From an uncultured Paracoccaceae bacterium (GTDB lineage Bacteria; Pseudomonadota; Alphaproteobacteria; Rhodobacterales; Rhodobacteraceae), in the NCBI GenBank assembly GCA_947489705.1, contig CANLEQ010000029.1, forward strand, positions 1-36,836: a DNA stretch of 36,836 nt, written 5' to 3'. Positions 1-7,648 of this stretch are shown one piece after another (positions within the stretch are counted from its first letter, which is position 1; each line of letters opens with the position of its first letter). The translations under genes and the position numbers were made by a program. Under the pieces are notes generated by a model, which saw only the letters and a list, made by a program, of their open reading frames with translations, had not been told where the DNA came from and ran no database searches.

Positions 1-495
1 CAGATCCACCGAGACTTGCGAGCGCTGGTTCCCCAACGCTCGTCGTTCATCAACCACTTGGCGGCGGGCGACGACGATCTCCGTGATCCGTGCCATCATT
101 ATAGAAGGCGGTTCCGTCGGTACGGGCTTCATGACGGCTGCGAACTCCGCCAGAACCTCCGCGTCGATCTCGTCCGTCTTGGCAAGTCGTCCCAGGACAT
201 CGGCAAACCGCCGGGTGCGGTAGGGATTGATGATCGCAACCGGAATGCCCGCCTCGTGCAGGCAGGCATGTGCTGCCCGGTGATAACGTCCTGTTGCTTC
301 CATCACGACCAGGCTGGCCACGGAAGCTAGGCAGCAATTTCGCAACTCCTCCAGTCCGGCCGCGTCGTTGCGGACCCGGAACCGATCCCTGCAAGGGTGC
401 ACGCACACGTCGAGATACGTCTTGCTGACGTCGATGCCGACGACAGTTCCCGGCTGTTGGTGATCGGTCGTTGCCTTTCCTCTTATTCGGGACAT
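1..495 (-). CDS. IS110-family transposase, N-terminal part (cut by window edge)
   Basis: The reading frame starts at ATG 495 on the minus strand, after a GGGGAG ribosome-binding site, and runs off the left edge without a stop, giving 165 residues. It begins MSRIRGKATT and holds the DEDD-transposase landmarks of IS110/IS1111 elements: VGIDVSK (first Asp) near residue 20, VVMEATGRYH (Glu), and the pair in LAKTDEIDAEVLAEF. IS110 enzymes move DNA by a RuvC-like mechanism, and some are now known to be guided by a bridge RNA made from the element's non-coding end. The C-terminal Transposase_20 half lies outside the window, so intactness cannot be judged. The element's end probably lies between 496 and about 640, but IS110 elements lack terminal inverted repeats and I could not place the boundary. 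Confidence 0.9.
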   Translation of the reverse strand, partial: MSRIRGKATTDHQQPGTVVGIDVSKTYLDVCVHPCRDRFRVRNDAAGLEELRNCCLASVASLVVMEATGRYHRAAHACLHEAGIPVAIINPYRTRRFADVLGRLAKTDEIDAEVLAEFAAVMKPVPTEPPSIMMARITEIVVARRQVVDERRALGNQRSQVSVDL

Positions 496-676
496 CGCTG
501 ACTCCCCTCCATCTGTTCAGGCCCAAACCACAGTCGGGGACCGGCCTAGCTTTGCTCCGGCCCTGAGAAGCCCAGGGGGCAACGGCCCAATCCCCATCTC
601 CCCGATACCTCGATTGTAGGTACTCCGGGAGAGACGCTCCGCGTGCTGAAGCGTCCTGCAAGAAAGATAAGAGGGG

Positions 677-708
677 GCTTCGCCTTGGAGCGATCCGATC
701 CGGATCGG
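677..708 (+). promoter_or_regulatory. Leader motif, copy 1 (dyad upstream of DUF736 gene)
   Basis: This 32-nt stretch begins GCTTCGCCTTGGAG and ends in a dyad, CGATCCG-ATC-CGGATCG (7-bp arms). It matches 8311-8342 at 26 of 32 positions, and both copies sit shortly upstream of the start codon of a plasmid accessory gene. The role is unknown; an operator or a 5'-UTR element is possible. Confidence 0.45.
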
Positions 709-736
709 GAAAGAAATCCAGCCAAGGAGCACGAAG

Positions 737-1411
737 ATGATCACCGGAACCCTGACCCAGAACGCCGACGCCCGCACCTTCACCGCCAGCATCTCCACGA
801 TGATGTTCGACATCGCGCGGATCGCGGTCGTGCCGAACCCCTACAAGACCGCCGACAACCACCCCGACTTCCACCTCGAGGTCCGCACCATGCGCGTGGG
901 CTCGATGTGGAAAGCCGTCAGCGAGAAGAGCAAGCGGGAGTATTTCTCGCTCGCGCTCACGGACAAGATGGGCCGGACATGGCGCATGAACGCGGTTCGC
1001 AACGAGGAGACGCCCGACGGGGAATGGCAGATCGTTCCGATGACGGGCGGCAAGACGGAGCAGATCGCTCTCACCGGCCAGCTGGAAATGCTCGACGATG
1101 ACAACTTCGCGGGCTTCATCGGCGGCTACGACTTCGACATGGATTTCACGGCCGTCGAGTCCCAGACCGAGACCGATCCGAACCACCCGGATTACCACAT
1201 CGAGGCGCGCAGCCCGGCGGGCGTCCTGATCCGCATGGGGTCGATCTGGAAGGCGAAAAGCGAGCGCACCGGCACCGAGTACCTGTCGATCGCCTTCTCG
1301 TCGCCGCGGGGCACCCAGCATCGCGCGAACGCCTTCCGCCGCGAGGATGCGGCCTCGGGCGAGTACGAGATCGTCGCCCTCACCGGGCCGGACCTCGCCG
1401 TCGTCGCCTGA
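737..1411 (+). CDS. Tandem DUF736 domain protein
   Basis: The 224-residue product contains two copies of the DUF736 fold. The first covers about residues 1-100 (start MITGTLTQ, middle HPDFHLEVRT, then GSMWKAVSEKSKREYFSLAL). The second covers about 115-215 (HPDYHIEARS, then GSIWKAKSERTGTEYLSIAF). A typical DUF736 protein is about 100 residues with one copy, so this is a duplication within one gene. DUF736 genes are common on alphaproteobacterial conjugative plasmids, often near transfer or replication genes, and their function is not established. The start has a good site (AAGGAG, 7 nt upstream). A strong terminator follows at 1437, so the gene probably forms its own transcript. A single-stranded DNA or RNA binding role is only speculation. 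Confidence 0.9.
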   Translation: MITGTLTQNADARTFTASISTMMFDIARIAVVPNPYKTADNHPDFHLEVRTMRVGSMWKAVSEKSKREYFSLALTDKMGRTWRMNAVRNEETPDGEWQIVPMTGGKTEQIALTGQLEMLDDDNFAGFIGGYDFDMDFTAVESQTETDPNHPDYHIEARSPAGVLIRMGSIWKAKSERTGTEYLSIAFSSPRGTQHRANAFRREDAASGEYEIVALTGPDLAVVA

Positions 1412-1436
1412 TCCATCTTCCATAGCCGGAAACCAA

Positions 1437-1468
1437 GGGCCGCACCCCGCGTCGGGTGCGGCCCTTTT
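1437..1468 (+). terminator. Rho-independent terminator after DUF736 gene
   Basis: A perfect 11-bp stem (GGGCCGCACCC / GGGTGCGGCCC) with a 6-nt loop is followed by TTTT. It lies 25 nt after the stop codon. Confidence 0.9.
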
Positions 1469-1506
1469 CGTGCGCGACCCCAACCCGCTTCGGAAAGGAC
1501 CGACGC

Positions 1507-1845
1507 ATGGATACTTCGATACATGACACACCGACGATGGACCGCTCGTCGGTTGCCGCCGCGGCTCTCGACTCGACTGCTTGGCGGATGGACCTGCCGC
1601 CCGCCCAGATCACCCGAGCGTTCGCGCTGTCGAACTGGACGAGCGTCGAGGAGATGATCGAGCGCGAGTTCGAGGGCAATTATCGCGAGTATTTCCCGAA
1701 ATGCGACATGACCCATCGGGACGAGGCGGTCATCGCGGAGATCTTCGATATGCTGGCCGGTACGTTCGACGACCCGCGCCGGGCCATGCGGTGCGGCGTC
1801 TGGACACCGCCAGGCGGCTCGACCGGAGGGCGCTCCGATGGGTGA
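1507..1845 (+). CDS. Hypothetical protein, first gene of a five-gene overlapping cluster
   Basis: This encodes 112 residues starting MDTSIHDTPT. ATG 1507 is preferred over an upstream in-frame ATG at 1456, which lies inside the terminator region; a GGAAAGGA site precedes 1507. The central segment (DLPPAQITRAFALSNW, then VEEMIEREFEGNYREYF) looks helical and acidic, and the C-terminus is Gly-rich. I recognise no domain. The stop overlaps the next start by 8 nt, so translation is probably coupled through 3220. Unnamed genes of this kind are usual in accessory stretches of alphaproteobacterial conjugative plasmids. Confidence 0.75.
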   Translation: MDTSIHDTPTMDRSSVAAAALDSTAWRMDLPPAQITRAFALSNWTSVEEMIEREFEGNYREYFPKCDMTHRDEAVIAEIFDMLAGTFDDPRRAMRCGVWTPPGGSTGGRSDG

Positions 1846-2260
1846 GGGTCTCTACTGGAGCCGCGACGGGCGTACCGCCTATGCCGAGCCCTACGACGAC
1901 GATCTCGATCCCGAGGATGTCGATCTCTGGACATGGGCCTACGACGATCTCGTCGCGACTGTCCGCGCGTCTCTCAGCGCCGCCTGGTGGCCGGTCGCGC
2001 AGGAATGGCGGGAGCGATCGAGCCGCATCGTCGCCCGCAACGGCCTCCACGAAGTCTGGCTGACAGGCGACAGCTACGGCCGCGTCCACATCACCTTCGG
2101 CGTCCGGCAGCACCTCGACGAAACCGATGCACTGGCAAGGCATGGCCTCGATGCCCGCGCAGAAGCGTTCTTCGACGCGCTCGGCCAAGTCTATCCGCTG
2201 CGTGTCCGGACAAGCGCCTGGACCAGCGCCCCGCGCGAGACGTGGAGGGCTGCGGCATGA
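1838..2260 (+). CDS. Hypothetical protein (overlapping cluster)
   Basis: This 140-residue protein starts MGEGLYWSRDGRTAYAEP, within the end of the preceding gene. It is rich in Asp, Trp and Tyr in its first third (DDDLDPEDVDLWTWAYDDL) and Arg-rich later, giving a mixed-charge soluble protein. There is no signal peptide or membrane segment and I recognise no motif. Its stop overlaps the next ATG as ATGA (2257-2260), which indicates translational coupling. Confidence 0.75.
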   Translation: MGEGLYWSRDGRTAYAEPYDDDLDPEDVDLWTWAYDDLVATVRASLSAAWWPVAQEWRERSSRIVARNGLHEVWLTGDSYGRVHITFGVRQHLDETDALARHGLDARAEAFFDALGQVYPLRVRTSAWTSAPRETWRAAA

Positions 2261-2523
2261 CGCATCGCATCACGCTGCAATCGAAGCCGTCGCCGCACTT
2301 CGGCGAGACGCACAAACGCTGGCAGGTCCACCTGAATGGCGAGCCGTGGGGCGATCCGTTCTACTACAACATGCGTGGGTTCCGGGGCGTCTTGCCGACG
2401 CCGGACGGGCGCGGCTTCGACCCCGGCGAGGTGACGCTGACGCGGCTCCGGCAAGAGGTCGCGCGGATCAATCGCGAGGCGTGCGAAGCCGCGCCCGCCT
2501 CGACCCCGGCGGCTGGCGCGTGA
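2257..2523 (+). CDS. Small hypothetical protein (overlapping cluster)
   Basis: The product has 88 residues and starts MTHRITLQSKPSPHFGETHK at the ATGA overlap with the gene before. The body (WQVHLNGEPWGDPFYYNMRGFRG) suggests a small beta-rich fold, and the end is a helix followed by an Ala/Pro tail. Many upstream codons are open in this frame, but the coupled ATG is the natural start. The function is unknown. Confidence 0.7.
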   Translation: MTHRITLQSKPSPHFGETHKRWQVHLNGEPWGDPFYYNMRGFRGVLPTPDGRGFDPGEVTLTRLRQEVARINREACEAAPASTPAAGA

Positions 2524-2747
2524 GCGCCCCCGCCTCGATCCTCGGCCACTGGTATGCCACCGGCCCCGCGGACAAACCGTTCCGCAAGGACGATCCCGAC
2601 TGGAATATCCATCGCATCGTCGAGGATACGCCGGGTTTGCCAGACGTGCTGATCGAGAACGCAGGAGGCCAGCGGTTCCTGCTCGCCCGCGAGATCGCCA
2701 TGGCGATCGCTCTCCCCCCTTCCGACCTCGAAAGGACGATCCCATGA
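2520..2747 (+). CDS. Small hypothetical protein, GTG start (overlapping cluster)
   Basis: A 75-residue product begins at GTG 2520, which overlaps the previous stop as GTGA and so supports coupled translation. The sequence reads MSAPASILGHWYATGPADKP, then a segment with WNIHRIVEDTPGLPDVLIEN and AREIAMAIALPPSDLER. I recognise no family. The stop overlaps the next ATG by 4 nt. Start choice rests on the overlap; no separate ribosome-binding site is clear. Confidence 0.65.
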   Translation: MSAPASILGHWYATGPADKPFRKDDPDWNIHRIVEDTPGLPDVLIENAGGQRFLLAREIAMAIALPPSDLERTIP

Positions 2748-3220
2748 AGATCGAACTCAAGGCGATCCAGTACGCCGCCTTCTCATCCGAGGAGACCAAC
2801 TGCTACACCGCCAATCTCTATATCGAAGGCCGCAAGATCGGCACGGTCGGCAATGACGGGCATGGCGGTCCGGATCACATTCACGGCGATCATGCGGCCT
2901 TCGCGGCGGCCGACGAATGGTGCAAGGCCAACCTGCCCAAGTGGACCGGCCATGACGGTACGCCGCGCGACACCGATCTGGAGTTTCATTGCGGCCAACT
3001 CGTCGATGACTGGCTCGTGGCCCGCGACCTGAAGACCGCGCTGCGGACCAAGGTGGTGATGCGCGATCCCGCAGATGGGTGCCTTTATGAGGTGAAGCAC
3101 CGCAAACAGGTGGAGGCCACGATCGCGGGCGTTCTCAGGCAGCATCCCGGTGCTGTGATCCTGAACACCCTGCCCTTCGACGAGGCGCTGACGCTCTATC
3201 GCGCAGCAACCTCGCCATGA
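2744..3220 (+). CDS. Hypothetical protein, last gene of overlapping cluster
   Basis: This 158-residue protein starts MKIELKAIQYAAFSSEETNC at an ATGA overlap. Its first part (YTANLYIEGRKIGTVGNDGHGG, then HIHGDHAAFAAADEWCKANLP) has several histidines and glycines. The second part contains HCGQLVDDWLVARDLKTAL, and the C-terminus predicts alternating strand and helix. The His/Cys content might bind a metal, but no classical motif is complete. It looks like an uncharacterised protein type found on rhodobacterial and rhizobial plasmids. It ends a tightly packed cluster that probably makes one polycistronic mRNA. Confidence 0.8.
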   Translation: MKIELKAIQYAAFSSEETNCYTANLYIEGRKIGTVGNDGHGGPDHIHGDHAAFAAADEWCKANLPKWTGHDGTPRDTDLEFHCGQLVDDWLVARDLKTALRTKVVMRDPADGCLYEVKHRKQVEATIAGVLRQHPGAVILNTLPFDEALTLYRAATSP

Positions 3221-3302
3221 TGGCGGACGCGGTTCCGCTGCGAGAAATCGTCGGTATGTCGTGAAAATCGGCCCGGTACATCGGAAACGGATCGACAGGA
3301 GA

Positions 3303-3347
3303 ACCCCATAGGGTGTAAACAAACCAAGAACACACCAGATATGGGGT
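3303..3347 (+). promoter_or_regulatory. Dyad that could hide the Shine-Dalgarno of the next gene
   Basis: Nested perfect arms are visible: ACCCCAT (3303-3309) with ATGGGGT (3341-3347), and inside them GGTGT (3312-3316) with ACACC (3332-3336). The 3' arm contains the GGGGT that lies 7 nt before ATG 3354. Folding of the mRNA could therefore block ribosome entry. It might instead be a DNA operator. Confidence 0.45.
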
Positions 3348-3353
3348 CAGGTC

Positions 3354-3899
3354 ATGCTACAGATGATCGACAAGGATACCGGCCTGACGATGAGCATGGC
3401 CGTGCAGGCGAAACCACAGAACCCCCGCACGGCCGAGAACAACATCTTCCAGTTCGTAACATGGACCAAGGGTCTCGGCGATACACATCGCTGGCGCAGC
3501 CACGACGATTTCCTGTCCGCCATCAAGACGCAGGATCACCTGATCTACCGGCTCCGGAAAGGAGAGCGATCGCGCCGCGCGACGCTCGCCATTCTCCATG
3601 ACAACGAAGCCCCCACGATCGGCTACGCCTTCGCCCACTACGACCTTCTGCGTCTGGAGTTCGACGTGCCGGGCGACATCGGCCCGGAGGAGGTCAAGCG
3701 CGCCCTCGACCTGCTGATGGTGGAGCTGCTGACCTACGAAGAGTACATCGCCGGCCAGGTCTACAGCTTCGCAATCACCGACAAGGCCGGGACCGTGCTG
3801 GATGCTCAGGACAACATCTATGGCGAGGATTACGCCGAGCATCTCGCTCGCGAAGCCTTCGACATTCACCGCCTCGGTATCGGGGCCCACGGCTCCTGA
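3354..3899 (+). CDS. Hypothetical protein
   Basis: The 181-residue protein starts MLQMIDKDTGLTMSMAVQAK. A second in-frame ATG at 3363 is possible, but the GGGGTCAGG site fits 3354. The middle (NIFQFVTWTKGLGDTHRWRS, then LIYRLRKGERSRRATLAIL) is followed by an acidic helical part (GPEEVKRALDLLMVELLTYEEYI) and an alpha/beta end. There is no signal peptide or transmembrane segment and I recognise no domain. The dyad over its ribosome-binding region is described separately. The next gene begins 37 nt downstream on the same strand. Confidence 0.75.
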   Translation: MLQMIDKDTGLTMSMAVQAKPQNPRTAENNIFQFVTWTKGLGDTHRWRSHDDFLSAIKTQDHLIYRLRKGERSRRATLAILHDNEAPTIGYAFAHYDLLRLEFDVPGDIGPEEVKRALDLLMVELLTYEEYIAGQVYSFAITDKAGTVLDAQDNIYGEDYAEHLAREAFDIHRLGIGAHGS

Positions 3900-3936
3900 T
3901 CCATCGGACAGTCGACAAGGCAAAGGCGCGGGTCTC

Positions 3937-4303
3937 ATGCCCTGGAGTGTCATAAACGTCTACGAGGCGGCGATCAGGTTTCATCTGCAAGCCGATTTCG
4001 TGGAGTCGAACGCCGACATCCTGGCCCTGGTGGAAGATCCCGACGACAGCGTGTGGTACGCGGCTTGCCGGGTCGGGGATAGCGTCTGCGGTTTCGTCGT
4101 TTACTCCGACGTTGCCCATCGAGATCGAGACCTCTGCATGGTGAAGATCGTCCTGGAGGACGAAGGGCCCCGCCATCGGAGCGCCACCTGAAGTCCTCGA
4201 GCAGCTTTCGCCGACATCAGATCCCACAGCGAACGAATGGCGCACCGCCTGCTATCGTACTGCACTCGGTGTTCCCACGATCATCGCGTATTCTGCTCAT
4301 TGA
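3937..4303 (+). pseudogene. Frameshifted hypothetical gene (one extra C near 4168-4171)
   Basis: Reading from ATG 3937 gives MPWSVINVYEAAIRFHLQAD and continues to EDEGP before an early stop at 4191 (84 residues). Removing one C from the run at 4168-4171 restores a sensible frame: EDEGPAIGAPPEVLEQLSPT, then an EWRTACYRTA segment, ending IIAYSAH at TGA 4301-4303, about 121 residues in all. The restored end, with a phrase like EDEGP, then a proline-rich VLEQLSPT, then WR.ACYR, resembles the C-terminal pattern I recall for DUF6927-type plasmid proteins; that family match is tentative. The defect may be a real mutation in a C run or a base-calling error. Confidence 0.6.
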
Positions 4304-4842
4304 ACATGGATTCGGACCTTCAGGCCGAACTTCGAAAGCAGGTTATGGCCCCGGCGTAGGGCAACCTTATGGCACCTCCCGCCCGGCTGACGCCGGCCGG
4401 GACAGCCGCCCTACTCGGCCCCCCTGCGGCGGGCCTCCCCGAGCCCTGACCCCCTGCCCGCGCTATGGGCCGGGGGTTCGGACTTCGCCGAACGCCCCTC
4501 CGTTGCACCAGGCTGAACCGCCGTCCTCGGGGATTCGCCGCTTCGCGACGAACGCCGCTCGGCCGGGGCTTCAAGCCGGACCGGCGCCCGAGGGCATCGC
4601 TTGTCCGTCCCCCCTGAGCCATTCGCGGCCTGATCGAACCTGACGGACCGGGAGGCCGGCGGTCCGGTCGCGCGCTGCGCTCCCCAACGACAAATACGGC
4701 TTCCACGCCCTGCGGGCGCGGACCCTCCGCATTTGACGTTGCCCCCATCCCCCCGGCACGTCCTGTTCTGGCCGTGCGAACGGCTGCGGGATGACGAACA
4801 AGCGATGCCCCCAATGGGTCTGTCCGTAATTAAGAATAAGGA
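4304..4842. other. GC-rich stretch with no convincing gene
   Basis: Several open frames exist on both strands, but their translations are Arg/Pro/Gly-rich and low in complexity, as expected of chance frames in GC-rich DNA. The stretch holds copy 1 of a 52-bp repeat (4408-4459). Composition changes sharply to AT-rich near 4821. Confidence 0.6.
4408..4459 (+). repeat. 52-bp non-coding direct repeat, copy 1
   Basis: It begins GCCCTACTCGGCCC and ends CTGCCC, and matches 8006-8057 in 49 of 52 positions in the same orientation. Both copies lie in long non-coding gaps upstream of accessory genes. Confidence 0.8.
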
Positions 4843-4868
4843 GGCGCTAAAGCGCCATTATTTTTATT
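4843..4868 (+). terminator. Short hairpin with T-rich tail
   Basis: GGCGC-TAAA-GCGCC is followed by ATTATTTTTATT. It resembles a weak intrinsic terminator at the entrance of the AT-rich segment upstream of the DUF2493 gene. Confidence 0.4.
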
Positions 4869-4893
4869 CCGAATTGATTTGCAATCAATTCGG
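4869..4893. promoter_or_regulatory. 25-bp perfect palindrome, candidate operator
   Basis: The arms CCGAATTGATT and AATCAATTCGG are perfect 11-bp reverse complements around TGC. The site lies in an AT-rich island (about 4821-5010) about 190 bp upstream of the DUF2493 gene, where a promoter is expected. The binding protein is unknown. Confidence 0.5.
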
Positions 4894-5078
4894 GTGTGCG
4901 CCAGACAACAAGAGTCAAAACAAACGGAATTAGGGAATTGGGCAAGGAAACAATTCACCGAAAATGCGAATAAACCATTGGATCGGGGCGCATTTAATTA
5001 GTAAAAAGGATGCAGGGAAAGCGAATGTCGCTCCCCTCCAAAGCCGGAAATGTCCGGCGCACAATTAGGACTAAGCCA

Positions 5079-5972
5079 ATGCTCACCACCTATGATGAAA
5101 TCGAATTGTTTGGCCTTACCGAAAACGGCAGCGACGACTTGCCCATTCCCCACGACGAGGAATTGCAAGGCCGCGCCGTGGGCGAAGCGTTCGAGGCGCT
5201 TTTCGGCGTCCTTCAGGGATCGGGCCTCGCGTCCGAGGTGGAACCCCTCGCCCATGCCTTCGCGACCATGTTCCAGCGCCGCGCCGTGTCGCTGGACCAA
5301 GCCGCAGACCGTCAGAAGGTGAAGGCCCGCGCCCTGATCGGATCGCAGGACGGTAGCGAGATCGCGGAGCAGGAGCTTGACCAGACCACGCGCCTTTTCA
5401 CTATCCTGCAAGAGAAAGCCGACGCCCTCAAAGTCATGGCCGAGGAAGCGGCGCAGCTTTACGAAAGCGAGACGGGCGAGCATTACACCCCTGTCACCGG
5501 CGACCGCACCACGCGCCGCGCGATGGAAACCGGCGCGGTATTCGAGGCGAAAACGCTGCTGGACGCCGCCGACCGCGAGGAAGCCGAGCGCAACAAGGTC
5601 GCGGGAACCAAGATCGCCGTCGCTGGCGATGCCGATTGGATCGAGAGTGCGCCCATCTGGAAGCGGCTGGACGCCGCCCTTGCCAGATGCCCGGACATGG
5701 TGCTTTGCCACAAGGCTTCGCGTGGAGCCGAGCGCATCGCCGCCGCATGGGCAAAATCGCGCAAGGTGCCGCAGATCCTTTTCCGCCCGAACTGGGCCGC
5801 GCACAATCGGGCCGCCCCGTTCCGCGCGAACGATGAAATGCTGACCGCCCGGATCGCTGGCGTGATCCTCTTCGGAGGCGGCGGCATCGGCCTCAACCTT
5901 GCCGAGAAGGCCGAGGGCAAAAAACTCCACGTCGCCCGCGTTCCCAAGCCGGAGGCACAGCGGGACGCCTGA
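5079..5972 (+). CDS. DUF2493 (SLOG-like) domain protein
   Basis: The 297-residue protein starts MLTTYDEIELFGLTENGSDD, with AGGA 8 nt upstream. In-frame ATGs at 5010 and 5025 are possible but add an atypical basic lead. The first 150 residues are helical and acidic. The DUF2493 Rossmann-like domain starts near residue 175 (KIAVAGDADWIESAPIWKRL), with DMVLCHKASRGAERIAAAWA and a later glycine stretch (VILFGGGGIGLNLAEKA). SLOG-superfamily members bind nucleotides or nucleotide derivatives, but no role is established for this plasmid branch. The gene stands alone between an AT-rich control region and a clear terminator, and is typical of alphaproteobacterial conjugative elements. Confidence 0.88.
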   Translation: MLTTYDEIELFGLTENGSDDLPIPHDEELQGRAVGEAFEALFGVLQGSGLASEVEPLAHAFATMFQRRAVSLDQAADRQKVKARALIGSQDGSEIAEQELDQTTRLFTILQEKADALKVMAEEAAQLYESETGEHYTPVTGDRTTRRAMETGAVFEAKTLLDAADREEAERNKVAGTKIAVAGDADWIESAPIWKRLDAALARCPDMVLCHKASRGAERIAAAWAKSRKVPQILFRPNWAAHNRAAPFRANDEMLTARIAGVILFGGGGIGLNLAEKAEGKKLHVARVPKPEAQRDA

Positions 5973-5996
5973 CCCGCACCCATCGAACCCCGAGAC

Positions 5997-6024
5997 AGGG
6001 CGGCCCGCGAGGGTCGCCCTTTTT
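5997..6024 (+). terminator. Intrinsic terminator after DUF2493 gene
   Basis: AGGGCGGCC pairs with GGTCGCCCT (one G-T wobble) and a TTTTT tract follows. It lies 24 nt after the stop. Confidence 0.85.
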
Positions 6025-6025
6025 C

Positions 6026-6815
6026 GTGCGAGCGCCGCCCAGGTTGAACCGTCGCCCTGGTGGCGACCGCATCGAGGTTGACCAGGGCGGTCGGAACCGG
6101 CTCTGCCGGCACCGACCGCCCCGGCCCTGCGCTGTCCGCGCGGGAGCGCCTGCGGCGCGACAGTCCCGGCTCCGCCGTTCCGCCGAACAAACACGGATGG
6201 ACGCGGCTGTTAACCTCCACCCCGCCTGCGGCGGGCCGGAGGGCCGCGTGAGACATCATGCCGACAGGCAACCGTGTCGCGCCGCTGGTCGCGCTGTTCA
6301 TGTGGGGCGCGTCGGCCCCCTACCCTCGGCTTCGCGTGTCGGGCAGGGAACGGGCCTGACGGCCCGTCGCGCAGTCGCGCGGCGTCGCACCTGGCACCCG
6401 CAGCCGAGGCGGCCGCGGCGGCTCCGGCCTGTCGCCGAGCCGCCGATTACGCTTCGGTCGGGATCGCGTGCCGCGACCGCTCCCTGCGCTCCATCGCCGT
6501 CTCCGCGTCAGCCCTCCACCGCGCGTCCACCGCCGGCTGCTGATCGGAAACGCACACACTGAGAAGCGGCAGCATATCCTCCGGATGCGCTCCCAAAGCA
6601 CCCCGCCTCAAGGATCGGAAAACTCTTCGGCACCGTCGCTCGGCCTCCGCTGTCCTCCTCGTCACCAGCCGTTGCGCGAGCTGCATCCGGTCCCCGCGAA
6701 GACTTTTCCGCCCGGCTCCGCCGGCGCTGCGCGTCCTTGACCCGGGGCGTTTCGGAATCGGGGGACCGGACATGCTCCCGCATCTCAGCGTGAGTCTGCA
6801 TCACAGGAGACCATC
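6026..6815. other. 790-bp GC-rich region without a supported gene
   Basis: All open frames on both strands give Arg/Pro/Ala-rich low-complexity translations, and none has a good ribosome-binding site. I see no tRNA-like fold or recognisable mobile-element end. The last 40 nt probably hold the leader of the gene at 6816, which is preceded by CAGGAGACCATC. Confidence 0.55.
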
Positions 6816-7208
6816 ATGTCCGACTTCGACATCGCCGCCACCGTCGCCTACGTCGACGCCAACGCCCAGCCCAAAGGCCGCTACGGCAGCGTCTATGAAC
6901 TCTGGCAGCAAGCCCGCAACAGAGAAGCCTACGCCTTGCTCGGCCATGTCCCGGACGAGCACTTCGACGCGACCGTGAAAGCCCTGAAGGACAAGGGCGT
7001 GATCATCGAGAGCGAACGGCCACCGGAGGGTCTCTGCCAGCACTGGCTGGACGCCGACACCTGCCCATGCGGCTGCTTCGAAGGTGATGCCCTCGACGAC
7101 GCAGCCTGCCGGGAGGCTCGCGCCCGAGTGACTGTGACCGACGATCTCGATGCCCCCGAGGAGCCAGATCCGTATCTCGATACTCTCCCCGATGTCGAAG
7201 ACGACTGA
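6816..7208 (+). CDS. Hypothetical protein
   Basis: The 130-residue product starts MSDFDIAATVAYVDANAQPK after an AGGAG site. The first half (GRYGSVYELWQQARNREAYA, then VPDEHFDATVKALKDKGVII) reads like a small winged-helix or helical fold. Next comes a Cys cluster, CPCGCF, with a further Cys at each side (LCQHWLDADTCPCGCF), which might bind zinc. The tail is strongly acidic (EEPDPYLDTLPDVEDD). I recognise no family. A textbook terminator follows within 10 nt, so it is a single-gene transcript at its 3' end. Confidence 0.8.
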   Translation: MSDFDIAATVAYVDANAQPKGRYGSVYELWQQARNREAYALLGHVPDEHFDATVKALKDKGVIIESERPPEGLCQHWLDADTCPCGCFEGDALDDAACREARARVTVTDDLDAPEEPDPYLDTLPDVEDD

Positions 7209-7216
7209 CGCCGAGC

Positions 7217-7239
7217 GCGGCCCCTTCGGGGGCCGCTTT
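7217..7239 (+). terminator. Intrinsic terminator with UUCG tetraloop
   Basis: GCGGCCCC-TTCG-GGGGCCGC is followed by TTT. It is a perfect 8-bp stem with the stable UUCG loop. Confidence 0.9.
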
Positions 7240-7648
7240 CGCCGTTGTCACCGGCGCGCGTCAGTCGATGATACCACGAGGGGCTTCGGGCCGGCCGCGT
7301 GGCAGCGCGTCCGGCCCGGCCTGATGGTGCTGCCTCGGCGAATATCCCCGTCCGCGCGGTAGCAGTATCCAGCCCACATCGCCGCGCCGATCAAATCCGT
7401 CAGCGGCGAGGTGCCCGTCACGAGGCTCAAAAAGACGACCAGCTCGGTGATGGCAGCGGTACTCGCTCCGCGAGACCGGCGAACCCTTCCTCACCATCAA
7501 ACTCGACTTCCCCGTCGCCGTCACCGAGCTGGTCGCCTTCCCCGCAGGCCGCGCGAAGACGACGAACCGCCCATCGACGGGTGATCGGCGGGGCGGCCTG
7601 CGGGCCGCCCTTCGCCTTGGCGGCCGACGCCGGCCGAAGCCGGCGGGC
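7240..7648. other. Gap with a possible gene relic
   Basis: I find no intact gene here. Around 7450-7520 one plus-strand frame reads YSLRETGEPFLTIKLDFP, which looks protein-like, but no start or consistent frame supports it. It may be a decayed remnant. A perfect 8-bp GC hairpin (7591-7610) follows without a T tract. Confidence 0.35.

Noticed and set aside
50-1531. Long minus-strand open frame of 493 residues
   Set aside because: It runs against both the DUF736 gene and, in the wrong frame, the IS110 transposase; the translation is Arg/Asp-rich and without domains.
4998-6194. 398-residue minus-strand frame over the DUF2493 gene
   Set aside because: It is the mirror of a recognised plus-strand gene with its own promoter region and terminator.
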